Below are positions 1-13,004 of a stretch of DNA of 64,000 nucleotides, in pieces (within the stretch, counting starts at the first letter, position 1; every line of letters starts with the position of its first letter). The translations under genes were made by a program, and so were the position numbers. The stretch is from Xiphias gladius (taxonomy: Eukaryota > Chordata > Actinopteri > Istiophoriformes > Xiphiidae): NCBI RefSeq assembly GCF_016859285.1, contig NC_053404.1:11868105-11932104 (forward strand), read 5' to 3'. A model generated the notes under the pieces. The model saw nothing but the letters and a program-made list of their open reading frames with translations. It did no database searches and was not told where the DNA came from.

Positions 1-1998
1 TATATATGAGAGAGGAATTAATCTTCTAATCTAACTAATCTAACTCAGAATGAAAGCAAATAAGTGCATTTCCCAAAATATATAACTACTCCTTCAAGAA
101 TATTATAAAAACAAAAGAATAAACACTGTAGTGAGAATCTAGGAATAGTAACTTGGTATCAAGTCAAGTGAAAGTAAACTCTTGCATATTTAGGCGAAAA
201 ATCTACCAAAGCTTGTAGCATTTTAATATTAGCCACCCACTAAGGTGTAACCAGGAACATTCCACACACAAATAAACAACACAGCTTGCCCAGGCAAATC
301 CTTTCCTTGACCCAAAAGAACATGTTTGAATCTGCAAACATTTAGTGAGAAATTAATGAGAAGTGACATAACAACTAGCAGAAGCAAGATGACACATCTA
401 CCCAACATTAGTGTGGGCAACACCATTTCTACATTTGTCTAATATCCTAAAAATACACTTTGAACAGGATGAGGAGTCTGCCAAAGGATCAAATAGGCAC
501 CAGTTGGCACCGTGGAGAATACCTTGGATTCCTGCGGCACAGTGACTGACGTAGCCCTGCACAGGTCAAAGGATTAGCAGGTTTGTTAGTGACAAAGATG
601 AGTAACAGGAAGGAAGAGAAAGGTAGAAAGTGGTTGCTTTTGTTTGAGGTGCTTTTAGCTGCTTTATTACTGCCCGTCACAGGTTTTTGGAAACAACTGC
701 AAAAGCTTACTAAATATCTGGCTTACATAAATTAACTTATTTTTACCGCTTTCTTTTCTTGAGATGGAAAGCATAACTGATTCAGTAGAAAGTATACTGT
801 ATATTTAAATGAGTTATTTAACAATAAAATTAAAAGTAAACAAACAGTAACAATGAATATCCAGTATTCATTTTAATTGGTAGAGGTCTCTCCTATTATG
901 CCTTTCTATAGCCAAATAAATATGCACATTCTCATGTGTGAATCATGATTCAATAAGCTTACATATAACAACAGCATGACATGCTACATCTCTTCCTATA
1001 ATTAGGTTTCTATGTCCTCTCCCCTAGGAGCCCAGTGTCAGTTGGATGAATCTTGCTTATTATTTCCCTCTTCTGTTCTGCGCTCACTAGATGTCTATCA
1101 CCACACCTGAACAAATAAGAGGACAGCTCTGTGCATATAACTTCTGCCAGGAAACTTATATTAGCACATAGACATAGTCAGTTGGCCAGGATTCTCCTTA
1201 AGCCCCAGTTTAAATAGAATGTGCTATGAAAAATCCAATGAATTGTGAATTCATACCATGTCATCAGGACTGGTCCAAACTGGAATTCTCAGGTAATAAA
1301 AAGCCTGGTTTATTAAGATTATGCCACCACTACATATTTCAAATCTTTCCATTGTGTTTCTATATCTTCACATTGGAGTTATAAGGTTCAATTGATGATC
1401 TAATTGGTTTTGATAATTATGTTCAGAGTTATCATCTCCTAGATTGAAAATGCTGGCATGTATTTTTTTTTTCTTTTTGATCAACAGGCATCCTAAATAT
1501 AGTCTACATACGAATTTCAAAATTCAACAATAACACTAACAACTCATTTTATGCTTGGAATTATAGATTCTATCTGCTGTGAAATGACAAAAAGCACCTC
1601 ATTTTCTTGAATAAAATAGACATTGTAGTCTTACTTTGCTTTAATACAGAAAAATTTGCTCTTAATTTTTACCTTGACAAGCTGGTCATCACTGTCAGTG
1701 TCATTATTGTACTGTATGTTTTACGTAGTAAACATTAGGTGCTCTGTTAGGAGTACCTGAGAGTTACCATCAGATCACTTAAATGTTAAGCAACTAGTAG
1801 CTAGAAACAATACATCTTAAATTGCTACATTAAAATTAAAATTAAAATTCTAGCCTTCATCTCTGAAGTAGTAATATTAACCTTGAATTAACTAATAATT
1901 ACAATTACAATCTTAATAAAAAATAGAATAGTTTCATTTAACTGAATCATTTTTGTCTAAGTTATTGTACAACCTTATTTTTCTAATAAATGTGTCCT

Positions 1999-2170
1999 TT
2001 ATTGTCGTGAGTACACCACAGCAGGTGCCAAACAGAGCAGAGAATCTGCCCTTAGGGTGGAGAACCATGGTTCATGCTGCGATGTTGCCCAAGTCCTGCT
2101 GAAGTGTCCCTGAGCAAGACATGGGCACTGCTGTGTTACTGAACCTACATTCTGCCCTGTTGTGAGGAAG
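1999..2170. repeat. Possible SINE-tail fragment
   Basis: The segment contains a phrase close to 'agtgtccctgagcaagaca' followed by 'gaacct'. This resembles the tRNA-related 'tgcccttgagcaaggcactgaacc' type of sequence scattered through fish genomes. No clear A or B box, poly-A tail or target duplication was found, so this is a weak resemblance only. Confidence 0.25.
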
Positions 2171-5100
2171 TGGACAACCAAAAAGAGAAGTTCCCTATGT
2201 TAGATATAGAGGAGAGCAAGGATGTTTGTAACACTGTCAGTTTGACCATTCAGAATGAACAATGGTAGTGTCAATATTTTACACACTGGCTTTCTTCTGG
2301 AGCTCAGAGGCAAAGTTTCATGTCTCTGTGCATCATACAAACATAAAACAGTAGAGAGAACAATCTAAATTGGGTTTAATAATGAAGATTAAATGATTAA
2401 TCTTAATAAATGACCGAGCTGATTACCTTTGTCCTTACTTTCACTCTCTGTTTCTCCATTGTACTAACAGTAGGCTATGCAAAATTTCACTATAGTTAGA
2501 GTATGGACCTTAATTATGCAAATTTTCTTTGTGCTGCATTACTCTGCGTTACTTGTGCATGTTTGGCCACTTAAGAACATCAGAATCAAGCTGTAAACGT
2601 AACATGGACATAGTATATATTATCACCTTTTAAGTTGATATGGCAAAGTTGCCAGCAGACAGTTGCCTATTTATACATCCATCACATACGGGGCAGGACA
2701 AGACTTTGGATGGATGCAGTGTCTGTGGAGCTGGCCTTCACTGTCACTCGCTGCCCATCATGGCTTCATATAAGACTGAAGAGGAGGGTGGGGAGCAGAA
2801 AAAAATAGGTGATAGAAAGAGAAACATTATCTCTTGAACTTATACTGTACCTTGAACCTTTTTCTCCCACTTCGTCTTATTTTTATATGTATATATTTTA
2901 ACTGCATCTTACTCATTATAGACATTAACCTGACATTTTATACCAACCCTACCTTATTCACTTTACATATGTTCAAAATTGACAGTTTACCCATACAGTC
3001 ACAGTCACTATCAGCTACAGCTTCACTGGACCAGTTGGATTTTCTTGCTCAAAGAAAGTGGTTGAATATTAAGTTATTAAATGCTCCTTATTGCTGCTGT
3101 ATTGTACTAATGTGACACTTTTCATATAAAACATGTTCTCTTACATCATGGACAAGGAAGATGCCATTCTTTCACCAGGATTCTTATCCCCTGCCTTTCA
3201 GGGCTGCCCATTTTCTTGATGGGTCCAGGTGACTACAAGAGTATTTTATCCACTTCTGAGGAAGAAACTGCTGCAAAAATGAACAATGAAAAAGGCTCTT
3301 TCCTGTTCACGGGGTAGTGGCAGGCAATAGCAGCTTTGCAAATATCCATACCTTTGGGGTCCTTTCATATTTTTGAAAGCTTAGTTTGAATAAGAAGATG
3401 GAAAGTGCTCTGGTTGGAATTCATAGTATCAATACTCTAAAGTGATGAAGAAAAGCAAACTTAAATGTCTATGAACATGATACCGTTTAAAACCACTTTT
3501 CTTTGCATGAATGAGACACACTGTACATAAACATGCTCCAGTATGAGTCACAGGTGTAATCAACATCAATGCCGTGATAATTCTACCAGGTTAAAAACAT
3601 GTAAACATGTGTGGAATAGAAACCTTTCAGTGCTGAGTAGAAGCATACAAATACTGAAGGCCAAACCAAGAAAATTAAGCAGCTTGTCCTCCATTTGCTC
3701 TATTTGGATTCATCTCACAGGAGATAGCAATCAGCTCAGTGATGTAGCTAGGGTTTATTTATTTATTTTCACCTTTTATTTATTTATATGTAGTTTTAAA
3801 TACCACCCACGTCTGCTCCACATTCCTCTTGTCTTCTCACTTGTTAAGATCTAGGCACTGCAGCACGGAGCTGATAGTCTTTTACCTTTGTGATTCATAG
3901 ATCCAAAAGCCTTACATACTGCATATTTACTCCTCTATGTGTGAGTTTAGATATTTCAGCCCTGACAGAGGCTTTATGTATATATAATGTTTATATTAGA
4001 GAGTGGGAAATGATTTCTCGATTTCTGAAAGAATCAAAAACACCAGCGATGATATGAATTTATTGCCACATGTTGGGATATTGTGATCATTTCCAAGAAC
4101 AATACAAGAACAATTGGTGATTTAAGATTATGTGATCACGCACAATAATAATTTCACAAAGGTTGAACGGTTGAAAACGGTTTATTAAAAAAGACCTTAA
4201 CAGCAGTCTGCTGAGCTGCAGTGAAAATAGTTAATAATCATGATAATCATGATCGCTAATCAAACCTGAAAGTTCTGTTATGGGCAGTCTGAGTTGGTTC
4301 ATCTAAAACACAGAAACCAAGGATTATGATTAAACTTTTTGTTTCATAATGTGTTAATCAGAGTGAGACTTTGCCTTAGCTTTCTTGGATTAAATTGTGT
4401 CTCAGATGCTGAACCACAGAAACCTCTGTAGAGGCTACAGAGCAGATGAGTCTGCACTGAAGCTTCCTCTGCAAACACATCCTTATTTAGAACTGCAAGA
4501 AACACTCTGCATGTAAAACAGGAGAGACACTGTAAATTTTAAATTAGACCTAACTGTGAACCTAATCTAAGGGTCATAAATCATATTAATCTAAATTTAC
4601 GAAAAATCTCAGTTATGGAGAAGGAAAAGGAGGCATAAACAGAAATGAAAAGAGAATCACATGATATCCACCTTTATTTCAGACAAGCTAGTGTCAGTAT
4701 AGTCTCTTACTAAAGAAAATCCATGAATATTTTCATTTTATTCTCTGAAACACAGGTAACTTATTTTTAGAGCAGGATTAGAGCAAAATCACTTGCTGAA
4801 CAAGGACATCTGTGGGTCATATAGAATAATACAAGACAGATGTTGCCTTCTTATGGTTGATAAATTACAGTAAAAGAGCAATGCAGTTTCACCAGTATAA
4901 TTTTATTTTGAGTTTGTATCTCAAAAATAAACAAAAAATTTCACATTTACAAAGCCTTTTATATTATTTATTTATCATATTAATGATCTGACTATGATTC
5001 TTTAATAGAGCAAATACAGGTTCTTTTTATGTATAACAAATGGAACCTGTCAGAATAAAAGCTCGACAAAAAAAAATTACCATTTTCCATTACATGCACA

Positions 5101-8100
5101 TACTTTAGCTCAAATCATGCTTTCCCTTCCATTCACGTCCTTATGGCTAACAGCTTGTGTGATAGACATGATTCACATGCCCCAGTATACACAGAGTGGA
5201 GGAAGCAAGGATATTGAACATTAACCTTTCTTAAGCTGCTGTTTTTCTTGAGGAGATTTGGAAGGATTTCTTATACTTAAAATTGAAATGCACACTTCAG
5301 AAGGAGGAGCGGACATGCATGGGCTGAAGCTACTTTGTCAAACTGACACACTAAACCAAAAAATGTTTTTTGATGTCTTTCATGGAGTTAAGTTGCATAA
5401 ACGGAGCATGAATGTAATTGTTGACTTTGTTCAGGGATTTATCACAGAAAATATCCAAAAATTGACTATTTTGAGCGTGTGTCTGTTTATTTTTTCCTTT
5501 TTTACCTAGAAATGACATCACAGACCCAATAGACCAATTCATGTCTCTTAAGGCTCTCACTCAAATAGGAAACAATGAGGCGCCCTTTTCAGGAACACTA
5601 ATTTTACTCATCATGATCAATCAGTACAGCATTTAGTGGTTTTATGTAAGATTCAAGAGGCTGCTTTGATTTTGAGACCTGAGCAACGAAAGATGAAGGA
5701 CTTCTAAAGATAACAATGTTAAATTTTGTATAAAAGAGTTCAACTATTTGCTGGTGGGTCATGGAAATAAACTATGTATTTTTTTAATTTAGCTGAATTT
5801 AAGATTATATACTGAGGTTTTTAAGTGCTGAGTCTTAACTGTCAAAAATAAAATAAAATAAAAACACTCATTCACTTTTCCATTTTTTCACAACTATGTA
5901 CCTAAACTCAAATAAAGAGTTCTATGAGCCTGCCATTAGCAAATGATGTTTCCTATCAAACCTCACTCAAAGCATTTTCTCTTAATTTACACTGACGTTA
6001 AACAAACTACCAAGTCTTGAGAGCACTTGACAGTTTGTGAGATGAATAAATAAAGGAACACATTCTTTTATCTGAGCACATCCCCGTAGATCTTACTAAT
6101 GACAGCAGCGGATATTTAACTGTCCTCCTCAAACAGAATTATTTCAATTCTGCTTCAGCCCCTTTCCCAGTCTTCATTACTATTGCATGGCCCATGGCGA
6201 CTTTTACTCATCAAAACTGCATTACATTATTTACAAACTGGAAACATTGAGGGAGCACTGTATTACAGGACTGGGAGTCACCCACTAAAAACCTATTCCT
6301 GAATTATAAATGAGTATTTAATTTACTATGTCATGTTCCATTAAGCACCTTTATATGGTGAAGGTGTATTTAAGGGACTTGGCTTTCTCTCAGACTACTG
6401 TTTGTTTTTGGAAGAAAACAAAAGGACAGATTCAGGTCAAGAATTCTCTATTTGATTTGTTCTGGGCAGACATTGAGCAAAGATATACTTACAACGCCTA
6501 ATGGGATTGAAGGATTTCAAGCAGAGCCTATGGCTGCAGGGAGTTCATAGAAGAAAGGACAGGCTGACAGACAGACAGACTCAATAAATGGCTGGCTGGA
6601 GACAACGTCAGTAAGATTAGCTGATATAACCAGTGAGGACATCGAGTTAACCCAACTCAAATGACCTGAGCCATGGTCAACAAGTCCTCCAACCTAAACA
6701 ATAAAATACTGTAGGTTTTTCATCCCTACCCTCTGATACAATCCAGCAAAATATACACTGATGCATTTGAATGCTAATTAATAAGCAGACATGAGATGGA
6801 CATAACAAAAAATCAGCTGGTGAAGATCTACACTCATGCTGTATATCTACAAGTGGTACACACTGGCCAATATTCCTTACAATTCGTTCAGTTAGGATCT
6901 AAATTTAAAAGACTCCCCTCCAGGCCCACTTTCAAGCCAGCTACCCAAGTGTGCGGGATCAGGTTTACATTAGTGTAAGAGATAGATCCTGCTCCTCTGA
7001 TCTTCTCCATCAGAGGATAGGATAGCTAGGATAAACACTATATTTTAAAGGGTAGGTGCACCTAAATAATTTAAAGAAAAATTGCATCAATGTAATTAAG
7101 GTAATTTATTCAATCACAGACTTGTGTGTCTAAAAAGCATTAGAAGAAAGTTTCTTGCTTCATATTTATATAGAGAACAGAATGATCACAGTTTCTTGAT
7201 CACTTATTTGTTCTTTGAAGCTTGTATTGATGTACTGCTGCCCATGCATGTATGTACTAAAGGAGTCTTAAACTCAGAATTTTGGATTGAAAATTTCCTT
7301 TACAATTATCACAGGCATTTTGAAAACTGTTAAAAAAAAAAATTCTACTTTAACAGATTTTAGAACTGCGGAGGGAGCTCAGGCTGCCACAACAAATCAG
7401 TTTTTCACCAAATTCAGTCGGTTACGGTTTCTAGAGATGAGGCTTTTAATGCACTCCAATTTTGCTTTGCATGTCAAAAGAGATAATGTAAGGTTTAAGG
7501 TAAACAGACTTGTCACAATTTCTAACCTTTACTGTTGGCAAGGTGTAAAAAGAGGTCTTGCATCGCTTATGTGTAAATGAGAAGCAAGACAGAATGGCAT
7601 CAAACCATAAAGGATAAAGCTATGCTTTTACTTACTGTATGTACAATAAACATAAATGTTTAAATAGATTGTCAATGGTTTTGACAATTAACAGCAGAAA
7701 ATTAACTGAGAATATTCTATCAATAGATAACCAAAATAAAGCATTTTAGCCACCAAAAACACACTGATGATTTTATTTCTGCCCTAAAAGTTGCTAGGCT
7801 AATAACGTAAAGCAGCACAATTAGCATAGTGAGTAGCTTTAATGCAGCCACCCTGAAGCTGTGACTGAGGAGATAAAATCTATGAGCCTCACTGTCATCT
7901 AGAGTACAAAGGATGGATACCCATTTTAAAGGAGAAAATATATGTAGGAAGAGAAATTACAACTCTTGCTTAATTGTCTTGTAAATGTTATAAAACAAAG
8001 GGTGGCAGCATATGCCATATGAGAATTAAGATGCTTTTCTTACTACTACAATGGGATGAGGCTCAGTTTGAAAGTCACAAAGCACATCACCACATTTGCT

Positions 8101-8270
8101 GTGTAACATACAAGTGCCATGTACTAGAGGTGTGGCAGACTGAGAGATTGAGTTCATCATTGCACAGAAGGTTCAAAAAGCCCTTAGTTTCTGTAGCCAA
8201 CACATTACGGTTGTAAGAGAAAAGATGAGGGGAGATTATTAGCATGATGTAGCTGCAGAGGAAGGGGGGG

Positions 8271-8306
8271 TGAGTAATGCACATTGGCTGAGTAATGCAC
8301 ATCGGA
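8271..8306 (+). repeat. Short tandem duplication, 2 x 18 bp
   Basis: Two adjacent copies of an 18-base unit (tgagtaatgcacattggc, then tgagtaatgcacatcgga) differ at three positions. It follows a run of seven G. This is a small local duplication with no evident function. Confidence 0.8.
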
Positions 8307-10519
8307 TATGGAGGAGCTGTTTCTTGCCATGCAACATCTCAGTTGAGGGAGCACTTGTGGAACAGTGGCAGTTCAAAGTGTGACTACAATTCAATCAAAG
8401 TACAAAATGATGGCAGCTTGGCCCTCGACCAAAAACAGATTGGAGTCAGGTATGTCATTAATTGCTCATTTTTCATTTTCCTCTGGCAGTGCACTTTTTG
8501 TCTTAGATAAATCTTCCATTTACTGCACTGCAAACTGCCAGAATCATTTAAACCAGAATTATAAAGTGTGATGTGTTGAGCTTTGTCTGCAAAGCTCTGT
8601 TGTTTTGGATACAATGTGAGACCCATTGAGACCTGTGAGCAGTAGGGTAGGGATCCTGTTGTGAAGGCGTAGTCCATACCGCTCAATTGGCAGATCTACA
8701 GAGGAACTCCATTCCTCGTTAAATGACAAACCACCACCTGTTCTCATTTCATCTCTCCAGTCCTCGCTGTGCCTCTTGGACCACTGGTGAAGGGCAGACA
8801 CCAAGGTACTCCATGAGGAATGGAGGCAAGTTTCCCATCCAAAACATTCCCCATCCATTGCATGGTGGCCGCCACCTGTTCACCCTCCCCATCTTCCCAC
8901 CACCACGCCACATCCACACACACCTCGCTCCCGCTTGAGGGATGAGCAGATTGTTGGGGGATGAGAGTGGATTGTAAATGTCACAGGGGGCAAAGGAGGG
9001 AAGGAGGTGGGTACTCAATGCTACTCCATGGCCCCCGAGTTCCAGATGTCACTCTTTTTAATAACATAATTATGACTGTCTTACGACTCCCCTTGGCTTT
9101 CAGTCTGTACTGGAAGCTATGCACACTGCACAAGCACACACATATGTCCTGCATATTATTATTATTCACAGCCTGTGTGCCTATGCCATTTGTAATTATA
9201 AAGATGTCTTTCTGAAAGAGTTTGAAAGAGTTTATAAGTAGTTCACATAGCTAATTTACATTTCCTCCTGCCATCATATATTATCACAACGAACAATGTA
9301 ACATTTAAAATAAAATCGTATATTAATCATGTAAAATGTGAAGCATGAATGACCCTCACAAGAGGAATAATTTTCTTTACATATTTCCAATCAAATATCA
9401 AACTGGCCAGCTTTTTCTTTGCTGACACCCTGGAGCTGAGGCCATCTGGATCAGCCATTTTTCTGGTCATTTACCATGCTCACTTCTCAAGAATCTTGGA
9501 TTACTTGCTCTTCTCAGAAAGAGTAACTGAAGCTGATAGCCTAACTCTTTCTTCACATTTAGATGTACTTTGTTTGCTAAATTCTATGTTTGCTTTCCTT
9601 TTGGAAGAAGACCGTGATGAAAGGTGATTTGATCGAGAGGCATGCTACACAACAGTCTGAAACACACAAAGTGGTAGCTACTGAGCTGAACTTCAAAAAA
9701 CATACTCTCCACGAATACATAGGAAACTGTGAAGAATGATCACAATGAATACCATGATGAGCTGCTGTTTCAGTGGAGACCTGGTAATGATTAAGGCAGT
9801 CCCTTCTCTAACAGGGCTAATTAGGGTTCAGAGGTATCTAATGTATGATAGATGGAGAAGGAGAGGGTCTCGGTGGTCCATGGCTCTGCTGGCATTTGAT
9901 CACAAGTATTAATTGAGCTGAACCTTTCACTCTGGTCTGAAAGACATCTGTTCCCAGCAGGTTACCTCAGCTTTATCATTACCAGCTAGGCCCACCAATG
10001 TTTTCCTGGCATGACAATTTAAAGCAAAATATATATATATATGTTTGCTGGCTAATTCAAGCTGTCAACATCATCCCTGTTTGCAGGTGAAAAATGGGTG
10101 CACCACGCAGTGCACCAGATGGCAGGAATGGATCATCAATCTGAGATAGCAAACGTGATGGATTGATTCTCCAGGGAAAACAGTTTCAAACTAAGAACCA
10201 CACTAACAAGAAATTTGCTCACAAATGAGCACTTTTGTGTTGTCATGTACTGTCACAATAGTGCATTCGCTGTCTTTGATTGTTCATGTTTTGGACTTGA
10301 AATTCACAGGCACAGTGCATGGGGCAACTTGAAATCAAATGCAGTCCCAACAAAAATCAAAAAAAGGCAGGAATGGAATCTGCTATTACTCCCAAACTGT
10401 TTTTAATATGAGGACTAACAATAGGCGACAAGCAGGCCAGACATCTCCAGTAACAAGGATTTAAAGTAATCTATAATCTGTAATCTATACTTCTAACAAT
10501 CTATCAAATGACAATGTGA

Positions 10520-11210
10520 CAGTGTGAAAGGGTTCAGGTGTAGTGACGAACCTACAGAGAATCATTACAGAAATCTGCAGCTCCCCTGGGCTGTATGGAG
10601 CTTTATAAGGATTTTAAGCTCATTGTTTAGCTTTTGTTTTCAATTTTGGTTCACTCTCACCAATCTAGCTATAAAAAGTTATTGGTTTTGGTTAAGGCAG
10701 TTGGACTTACATTAGCCGGGGGGCCAAAAACAGGACTTCAAAGAAATGCTAATGTTGATCTGTGTTCTGGATGTGTAAATAAGCAACTGTTAGCTAACAA
10801 GTTCACTTCCAACTTAAAAGGTGGTAATATGTCAATGTTAAAATGCCAAAAAAATGTGTTATTGCAGGTTTAAAGAAACAGTTTGACATTTTGGGAAATG
10901 CACTTATTGGCTTTCTAGCAGACAGTGAGAAGATCAGATCGACGCCACTTTCATGTTTGTACGGTAAAAATTAAGCTATGGCCAGTAGCTGGTCAGCTTA
11001 GGTTAGCACAAAGAAACAGTTTGCCATAGCTCTGACTAAAGGTAATAAAATCCACATACCAGCACCTCTAAAGCTCATTAGCTTAATTCACACAAAAAAC
11101 GAAGTTTAAATGTTGTGGTTTTACAGGTTCTGGACTGTTTCTTGGCCAGGCACAGAACCTTGCTGAAATCCACAACTTGTTTTTACACTTTGGTTTTCCT
11201 ATGGCTAAAA
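10520..11210. repeat. High-copy teleost dispersed repeat (unclassified)
   Basis: The core from 10866 begins 'aaagaaacagtttgacattt' and runs through phrases such as 'agaagatcagatcgac', 'gtacggtaaa', 'gctggtcagcttaggttag' and 'ccagcacctctaaagctca', ending near 'tttcttggccaggcacagaa'. I recognise this phrase order from a repeat common in percomorph genomes. The preceding segment (10520–10865) also looks like part of the same composite unit. A shorter inverted relative lies at 58820–59030 in an rttn intron. No coding capacity or clear terminal inverted repeats are visible, so I do not assign a transposon class. Confidence 0.65.
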
Positions 11211-12623
11211 CAAACAAAATATAAATTGTTAAATTTCCATTAAATTTCCATTGCTATGTCAAGATTTGTTTTACATCTATCGTTTCAATGTTTGCTGAAA
11301 CAGCAACAGATTTGACAGTTTGTCAAGCGACAGCTTCCCTTCAAAAACAACCACACTCAAGTGAAGCACCCTAAGTAGGCAACATCCTGGGTATGAGCTG
11401 GCTAAGTGAGCAGGTTGAATATCACAACATTTGCAGACAAATCCAAAACCGCTGAAATGCCATGTCACGTCACGTTGTACTCTCCCAGCAAAGTAACACC
11501 TCTCCTGTTAAATTCCTAATATAAATAGTTTGAAAAGTTGCAAATTAAAAAAAAAGGAATAAATAACAGTGGAAGGCAGAGATGAGTCCTTTTCTGATGG
11601 AAGCATCTCGATATGACATGTGACCACCAGCGTGTGCTATGAATAAATCATCCTGAACTGGGCAGAGAGAGTAAACAGTTGTGTATCTTCACCTCAGATG
11701 CCTGGAGAGGCCTGTCAAACACAGCAGTTAACAAAGCCTATCTCCTCATCATTATGCGGACCATGTTTCAGCAGATCCAAGCCCAAACCTGACACCATTA
11801 CCCCACCCCCCATTTTCCCCTCCTCCTCTACAACACAAGAACCAACTCAGTGTCCCTTCAGAGTTAAAGCAAGGATGATAACATTGCTGCTAATCTTTCC
11901 CCAGAGTCTCTGCTTCACTCAGTTGTATTTAAAGACCTCCCAGACTGTCTCTGTAAATTAGGCAACCAGAGCTCTGGGAATAGCTGCCAATTTGTTGCCA
12001 CTGTGGAAACAACCTCCTTAAGATCTCCATGATTTGATCTATTAACATGACTGCAAGCAAGATCAGTATCTTGTCAAGTGCATCACTGGTTCCGAGGTAT
12101 AGTACGAGTCGAACTCTGTATGCAGCAATGAGTTAAATGTGCGCGATATGAGAGTGTACACAATGTCAATTTAGATTAAAAATTTTTTTTTTAGAATATA
12201 GGTTTTTATTTATAATTTATAATTGGCAGATACAAAAAAACTCTTCAACTGTATCCAAAATGTGCAATAAATCACTGTTGATTTTTTTTCCCCCAAAAGA
12301 AAATACAAAAAGATCATCTACTTTGGAAAGTTGACATTTGACAACCAATGTAAACTGGAGTGAACTGGTAATTCTACAGAGGGTTTTCTAATTGCTACTA
12401 ATGCTCTTTTAACTGACCACAGTTGTTGACAAATTGCAAATCTGCTTTGCTCTCCCAAGATGATAACCAGTCATTATGTGTACATACATCTCCACTGGTG
12501 ACATTCTATTTCCCCATTATTAAATACAAGAAAGGCAATCATATCCATAAGCAGCACAAATGTGTCTAACACATTAAAATGAAATAAAAGTTTTCAAAAA
12601 TTGTACCAAGATGTTCATGAGAG

Positions 12624-12628
<5 letters not shown>

Positions 12629-12655
<27 letters not shown>
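12629..12655. repeat. 27-base A homopolymer (U-run in socs6 mRNA sense)
   Basis: An uninterrupted run of A on the plus strand is followed by CCC. A second A-rich run lies at 12817–12845. Both fall in the inferred socs6 3' UTR. The frame 12611–12955 is only a lysine-coding artefact of these runs. Confidence 0.9.
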
Positions 12656-12986
12656 CCCAACAAAAAGTCACAACATAACGTTGTAAACAATCACCATCAC
12701 GCACAAAAAAATTGTTGGAGCTTGTTAAGTGCTAAACAGCTGTTATTAACAAGCATCAACCTCTGGAGTCGAACATTGAAGGCAATAATGCTTAATCATA
12801 AAGTATTTAAGGAGAGAAAGAAAAAAAAAAAAAAGAAAAAAAAAATCACAGCAGCAACATCACATGAAACTGGTTCCTGCTTGTCAAACTTAGATGACAA
12901 ATTGCAAATTAAACTGGAAATACAATTAAAACAACATTATATTATAAAAGACTAACGTTTTACTTTCACATTTCAAATGAAACACA

Positions 12987-13004
12987 TACACACACACACA
13001 CACA
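12987..13004. repeat. (CA)n microsatellite, short
   Basis: About nine CA units lie inside the inferred socs6 3' UTR (TG repeats in the transcript sense). Confidence 0.85.

Larger units (their letters stand above)
1..12190. other. Gene-poor flank downstream of socs6
   Basis: I see no supported coding exon here. Open frames are short (mostly under 105 codons), overlap each other on both strands, and show no splice-linked continuation or recognisable domain. The sequence is AT-rich, with one better-defined high-copy repeat (10.52–11.21 kb), possible SINE-like debris near 2.0 kb, a short tandem duplication at 8.27 kb, and a more GC-balanced stretch at 8.7–9.05 kb. In human the region beyond the SOCS6 3' end is a large gene desert before CBLN2/NETO1, so an empty flank is expected. 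Some non-repetitive segments may be regulatory (see findings). Confidence 0.7.

Noticed and set aside
4095..4400. Clustered 'aatcatgataatcatgatc' words as a possible transposon end
   Set aside because: The resemblance to known fish repeat ends is too vague and no paired terminus was found.
6994..7016. Small hairpin (cctctgat … atcagagg)
   Set aside because: An 8-base stem with a 7-base loop is expected by chance in 64 kb; there is no further structure around it.
12611..12955. 114-codon open frame on the plus strand
   Set aside because: It is open only because two A homopolymers code for lysine runs; it lies in the inferred socs6 3' UTR on the opposite strand.
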